Shown piece by piece: positions 6,183 through 9,131 of a stretch of DNA of 9,131 bases. Origin of the DNA: Chlamydiota bacterium (lineage in GTDB: Bacteria > Chlamydiota > Chlamydiia > Chlamydiales > Waddliaceae); contig JAAKFP010000069.1 in assembly GCA_011065005.1 (NCBI GenBank), positions 1 to 9,131 of the forward strand. The letters are read 5' to 3'. How positions within the stretch are numbered: the stretch's first letter is position 1; the number at the start of each line of letters is the position of its first letter. A program made the translations under genes and the position numbers. Under the pieces are notes generated by a model that was not told the DNA's origin, made no database searches, and saw nothing but the letters and a program-made list of their open reading frames with translations.

Positions 6183-7528
6183 GTCCATAGAGACATCTCC
6201 CCTCACTCGCATAAGTGATAATATTCAAAAGGATCGCATCCATCGTCTTTGGAACTTCAAAACTACCCTTAAGTAATTTTTGCTGGTCAGCGAAACTTTT
6301 ATCTCTCGAATTGGAAATCAATTCTTTTCTCATCAATACCCAGCCAGAAGCCTCTACCGACATCTTATTCATTTGGTCTCTTAAACCACCGAAAGTGTCA
6401 TATTTCGTTCGTCGCCCCTCATTCGTCGCCTTCTTTGCAAGCTCTTCCACGCCGTCAAATCCGAGTTTTACTTCTTTATCACCACCTTCTTCATGGAGAG
6501 TTACCTTTTCGGGACGTAAGAATAGCTGGCAGGTATCTTTCAATTGTTTACCGGGCTCGCAGAGATCTTCTTGCTCGAGTATCGCATGAATATTTGACGG
6601 AAGTGGCGGAACATCTTCATCTTTAATTGTGACCGGAAAATTTTTTTCCCACTCCGCTTTACCAAAAGTGCCCAGGGGAATTTGACAGGCCTTTCCAAAC
6701 TCCGTTTTCAGCGTTGCGAAAACTTCGATCTCTTTTGGTGTACACTTCGCTGCAAGCCGAGCTGCCCCCTCCGGGGTCTGCATTTGATCTATAATGGGTT
6801 CTAAATCGCCGCTTCCTGCGACTCTATTTACGAACCCCAAAAGCATCACAAACTTTGGAACAAAATCAGATCGCTCTAACCATGCGTCCATATCACTTTT
6901 TTCTATATTTAACTCGCCTAAAGAGTTGCAAAGCCCATCGTCGCAAAGCTTTTTCAGCTCATCAACGCCCAATAAGATGACAGTTGCGCCATTTGGAGCA
7001 AAAGCGTTTTGTTAACTATAGAAACAAAATCTTTTCTTTTCTCATCAGAGAGATAGAGATAGTCCACAATCCGCTGATAAGCTTCAGGCGCAAGTCCCAT
7101 CCCTTCCATCTTAATATTGCCATCTTCAAATTCTTTAAATCTCGTCATTGCCTTAAAATGAGAAGACTCAAGCGCTAAGATCGACTTATGCGCCTCGACA
7201 GAAGCACCGCCTTCCACATCCAGTGAAATAGTGGACTCACACGTCCGATTGAGCATGCCCCGATTGCGAAGCGTGGTTTCCACTTTTTTTACCTCAGAAT
7301 CTTCCAGATCATTGGGATTGACCTGATACAAGAGCCTTGCCGCCAGAGACCCATTTTCCTCTACCTTTATATTTTGAATGATGGAAAGAAGCCGAGATGG
7401 ATCCTTTTCAAGCTTTTTGACCAAATCGTCACCACTTGCACATGCGGATACAAGCTCAAAAAGTTCTTTAGAAGCACTCTCAATTAATAATCTGTTTAAA
7501 CTAGACATACCAACCCCTGTGACTTTAG

Positions 7529-7567
7529 GCAACTTCTCATAAAGTTGAGGTAGTTGCTGTTTTTTTT
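7529..7567 (+). terminator. hairpin plus T-run upstream of BTB copy 1, possible antisense terminator
   Basis: GCAACT (7529-7534) pairs with AGTTGC (7552-7557), and CTCA (7536-7539) pairs with TGAG (7546-7549), giving a bulged 10-bp stem. On the + strand TGTTTTTTTT follows directly, the form of an intrinsic terminator for rightward transcription, meaning an RNA antisense to the BTB gene. On the minus strand the same hairpin would sit in the BTB mRNA leader about 20 nt before the ATG, where it might affect translation. Both roles are guesses from structure. Confidence 0.4.
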
Positions 7568-7781
7568 ATTAATTTACACCTAGCATTCTAACATCGAAAT
7601 GTTAAGATTTTATAAATTTTTCAAGATTTCAAGAACTCTAGACCAGAAAATGTGGCTTTGGAAGGCGCAGTAGTGCCAAAAGTTGTAAGCCCCCTTGTGG
7701 AGCATTAGCTGTCTGCCCCCTCCCCTCCGTTAGCTTCTAATTACTTAACCACTGCGAAACCAACGTACGCTGTTTCAAGAG
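7568..7781. other. intergenic region, nothing recognised
   Basis: This stretch lies upstream of BTB copy 1 and presumably contains its promoter, but no -35/-10 pair with acceptable spacing stands out. There is a small inverted repeat, AACAT / ATGTT at 7591-7604. A minus-strand frame that begins inside the inverted-repeat element and ends at 7737 in KKLLKQRTLVSQWLSN has no recognised homology and no good start, and is not called as a gene. Confidence 0.4.
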
Positions 7782-8003
7782 TTTTTTAGGATAGCGCGAA
7801 GCCTTTGGAGTGCGCGGAGCAATCCGCGCTTTTCGATCCGAAGAGGCCTTTTTTGTAAGCAGTCTCGCAACAAAAGCCCCTCTGCCAAAAAAACCTCTTA
7901 GAAAGCATTCAAAGACCAAAAACTACGAAACCAAAAGACCTCTCCACATCGAAAAGCGCGGATTGCTCCGCGCACTCCAAAGGCTTCGCGCTATCCTAAA
8001 AAA
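7782..8003. mobile_element. 222-bp element with perfect 56-bp inverted repeats
   Basis: Bases 7782-7837 are the exact reverse complement of 7948-8003, separated by 110 bp. Each arm contains its own hairpin, GCGCGGA / TCCGCGC with a 4-nt loop (7812-7829 and 7956-7973). The similarity continues imperfectly into the spacer (GAAGAGGCCTTTTTT against AAAAGACCTCTC). The right arm ends in an A-run that abuts the truncated RT tail of the second duplication copy at 8009. No protein is supported. It could be a MITE-like or folded repetitive element, or a product of the duplication event. A transcript through it would form a very stable stem in either direction and could terminate transcription. Confidence 0.7.
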
Positions 8004-8046
8004 AAAAACCCTCAAAAATGCGTCTTGGAGCCATCAAAAAATTTCG

Positions 8047-8109
8047 CCAATAACCAAAAACCAAATTTTCAATGACCAGCCAAAAACCAATGTCCCAAGA
8101 ACCAATGAC
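8047..8109. repeat. degenerate short tandem repeats (CCAATGACC / CCAAAAACC)
   Basis: Between the RT tail and the BTB stop codon of copy 2, the + strand repeats variants of CCAATAACC, CCAAAAACCAA, CAATGACC, CCAAAAACCAATG and CCAATGACC. Copy 1 has a single CCAATGACC at this place. The expansion is therefore specific to copy 2 and lies immediately 3' of the putative variable region. Confidence 0.6.
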
Positions 8110-8226
8110 CTAGAACTTCCAGGCCCCCGACAACCCGCTGCTGACACTGTCGAAAATGTTGTAGCTGACGCTGAGCCCTGAGGGGACGAAGCCGCCAACG
8201 ATCATCTGACAACCTGCATACTGCTC
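8110..8226 (-). other. putative DGR variable region, copy 2
   Basis: The last 39 codons plus stop encode ...QEQYAGCQMIVGGFVPSG, then LSVSYNIFDSVSSGLSGAWKF-type residues. As in copy 1 the stretch is GC-rich (about 62% over 8161-8210 by hand count) and dominated by NNC/NNT codons. Differences from copy 1 concentrate at codon positions 1 and 2, and the last nine codons including the stop differ at only one silent base. The variable part is bounded upstream by a near-identical CTTGACAACGTGT segment. Confidence 0.5.
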
Positions 8227-9131
8227 TTGACAACGTGTATAAGTCCAAGGCTCTCGTCCATAGAGACACCTCCCCTCAATCGCATAGATGATAATATTCA
8301 AAAGGATCGCATCCATCGTCTTTGGAACTTCAAAACTACCTTTGAGTAATTGTTTCTGGTCAGTGAAACTTTTATTTCTCGAATTGGGAATCACTCCTTT
8401 TCTCATCAATACCCAGCCAGAAGCCTCTACCGACACCTTATTCATTTGGTCTCTTAAAAGATCGGTAGTTTCATATTGCGTTCGTCGCCTCGCATTCGTC
8501 GCCTTCTTTGCAAGCTCTTCCACGCCATCAAATCCGAGTTCTACTTCTCTATCACCACTTGCTTCATGGAAAGTTACCTTTTCGGGGCGTAAGAATAGCT
8601 GGCAGGTGTCTTTCAATTGTTTACCGAGCTCGCAGGGATCTTCTTGTTCGAGTATCGCATGAATATTTGGCGGAAGTGGCGGAACATCTTCATCTTTAAT
8701 TGTGACCGGAAAAGTTTTTTCCCACTCCGCTTTACCAAAAATGCCCGGGGGAATTTGACAGGCCTTTCCAAATTCCGTTTTCAGCGTTGCGAAAACTTCG
8801 ATCTCTTTTGGTGTACACTTCTCTGCAAGCCGAGCTGCTCCCCCTGGGATCTGCATTTGATCTATAATGGGTTCTAAATCGCCGCTTCCTGCGACTCTAT
8901 TTACGAACCCCAAAAGCATCGTAAACTTTGGAGTAAAATTTTCTATGTTAATCTCGCCTAAAGAGTTGCAAAGCCCATCGTCGCAAAGCTTTTTCAGCTC
9001 ATCAACGCCCCAATAAGATGACAGTTGCGCCATTTGGAGCAAAAGCGTTTTGTCAACTGTAGAAACAAAATCTTTTCTTTTCTCATCAGAGAGATAGAGA
9101 TAGTCCACAACCCGCTGATAAGCTTCAGGCG
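8110..9131 (-). CDS. BTB-domain protein with variable C-terminus, copy 2 (5' part outside window)
   Basis: An uninterrupted frame enters from the right edge and ends at TAG 8110-8112, giving about 340 residues. The N-terminal part in view (PEAYQRVVDYLYL...LLLQMAQLSSYWGVDELKKL) is the end of the BTB domain and its following helices. The start and most of the BTB domain lie outside. The frame is intact at the point where copy 1 is shifted (CCCC at 9007-9011). Compared with copy 1 it lacks 11 residues (DMDAWLERSDF region) and the second REPWTLTRC. Like copy 1 it ends in GLSGAWKF. The likely role is a secreted interaction or ubiquitin-ligase-adaptor protein, inferred only from the BTB domain. The post-BTB domain is unrecognised. 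Confidence 0.8.
   Translation of the reverse strand, partial: PEAYQRVVDYLYLSDEKRKDFVSTVDKTLLLQMAQLSSYWGVDELKKLCDDGLCNSLGEINIENFTPKFTMLLGFVNRVAGSGDLEPIIDQMQIPGGAARLAEKCTPKEIEVFATLKTEFGKACQIPPGIFGKAEWEKTFPVTIKDEDVPPLPPNIHAILEQEDPCELGKQLKDTCQLFLRPEKVTFHEASGDREVELGFDGVEELAKKATNARRRTQYETTDLLRDQMNKVSVEASGWVLMRKGVIPNSRNKSFTDQKQLLKGSFEVPKTMDAILLNIIIYAIEGRCLYGREPWTYTRCQEQYAGCQMIVGGFVPSGLSVSYNIFDSVSSGLSGAWKF

Larger units (their letters stand above)
5922..7090. repeat. segmental duplication, copy 1 (RT tail + BTB gene)
   Basis: This segment matches 8009-9131 at high nucleotide identity over most of its length, in the same orientation. The match runs from the RT tail (CCCTCAAAAATGCGT.TTGGA) through the BTB 3' end to the window's last base. 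Differences include a 27-bp extra repeat and a 33-bp extra segment in copy 1, one codon difference in the variable tail, one missing C at 6967-6969, and rearranged spacer sequence near 5943-6005. Confidence 0.9.
6007..7508 (-). pseudogene. BTB-domain protein with variable C-terminus, copy 1 (one-base frameshift)
   Basis: Two overlapping frames make one gene of about 500 residues. The start is the ATG at 7506-7508, with AGGGG 5 nt upstream; an in-frame TTG at 7530-7532 is weaker. Residues ~91-200 are a BTB/POZ domain (STISLDVEGG, VEAHKSILALESSHFKAM, EAYQRIVDYLYL). In eukaryotes BTB proteins are cullin-3 ubiquitin-ligase adaptors, and BTB families are expanded in environmental Chlamydiae. At 6967-6969 copy 1 has CCC where copy 2 has CCCC, so the first frame ends ...SSYWALMS (stop 6954-6956) while the second continues GVDELKKLCDDGL to TAG at 6007-6009. 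The region after the BTB domain is unrecognised until a GC-rich tail (...VVVGGFAPAGLGVSY...LSGAWKF). Unless the base is a sequencing error, full-length protein is not made. Confidence 0.8.
8009..9131. repeat. segmental duplication, copy 2 (RT tail + BTB gene), continues past the window
   Basis: This is the counterpart of 5922-7090. It starts with the last codons of the RT tail (LKNASW at 8011-8028) directly beside the 56-bp inverted-repeat arm, and still matches copy 1 at the right edge of the window. The 40-bp stretch after the RT tail in copy 1 (about 5942-5984) is missing here, and a degenerate spacer has been gained at about 8050-8105. Confidence 0.9.

Noticed and set aside
7737..7919. 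A 60-codon minus-strand frame ending KQRTLVSQWLSN
   Set aside because: It spans the repeat arm and spacer with no start signal and no recognised family; it is probably chance coding in a GC-rich repeat.
7810..8181. A 123-codon + strand frame across the inverted repeat and the BTB 3' end
   Set aside because: It is built from the inverted-repeat element, the degenerate spacer and the antisense of the BTB tail; it has no ribosome-binding site and no recognisable domain.

Overview
The window looks like an accessory stretch of an amoeba- or protist-associated intracellular bacterium, most likely an environmental (Parachlamydiales-type) member of the Chlamydiae. That is inferred from gene content: two BTB-domain proteins, an OTU-type cysteine protease, an ankyrin/TPR protein, an IS630-family transposase and many degraded genes. 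No marker gene fixes the taxon, and other amoeba symbionts remain possible.

Left part (1-2560). The 3' end of an IS630-type transposase (+) cuts off the C-terminus of a long ankyrin + TPR protein (-). Next is a toxin-antitoxin operon (-): an intact ribbon-helix-helix-like antitoxin with a clear promoter and RBS, and a YafQ/RelE-family toxin. The toxin's last ~20 residues are replaced by a 112-bp element with 15-bp terminal inverted repeats (1820-1931), so it is probably dead.

Middle part (2561-5725). An OTU-like cysteine protease (+), probably a secreted deubiquitinase, stands alone. Facing it is a two-gene ADP-heptose operon (-): hldD (epimerase), then hldE with a 7-bp ATGGTAA overlap. The HldE kinase domain is intact, but its C-terminal nucleotidyltransferase domain has lost the HxGH motif.

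Right part (5726-9131). The C-terminal tail of a reverse transcriptase (+) survives beside the 3' end of a BTB-domain gene (-). A second copy of the BTB gene, with a shorter piece of the same RT tail, lies at 8009-9131. The first BTB copy has a 1-nt frameshift; the second is open but runs off the window. The two proteins are very similar except in their last ~40 codons. There the DNA becomes GC-rich, most codons end in C or T, and the copies differ mainly at codon positions 1 and 2 before an invariant 3' end. Together with the adjacent RT remnant, this suggests a diversity-generating retroelement (DGR) acting, or once acting, on BTB proteins. No template repeat is visible here. A perfect 56-bp inverted repeat (7782-7837 / 7948-8003) sits at the junction of the duplication.

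A common thread is host ubiquitin signalling (BTB adaptors, OTU protease) and protein interaction (ankyrin/TPR), embedded in mobile-element debris beside an ordinary LPS-core operon.
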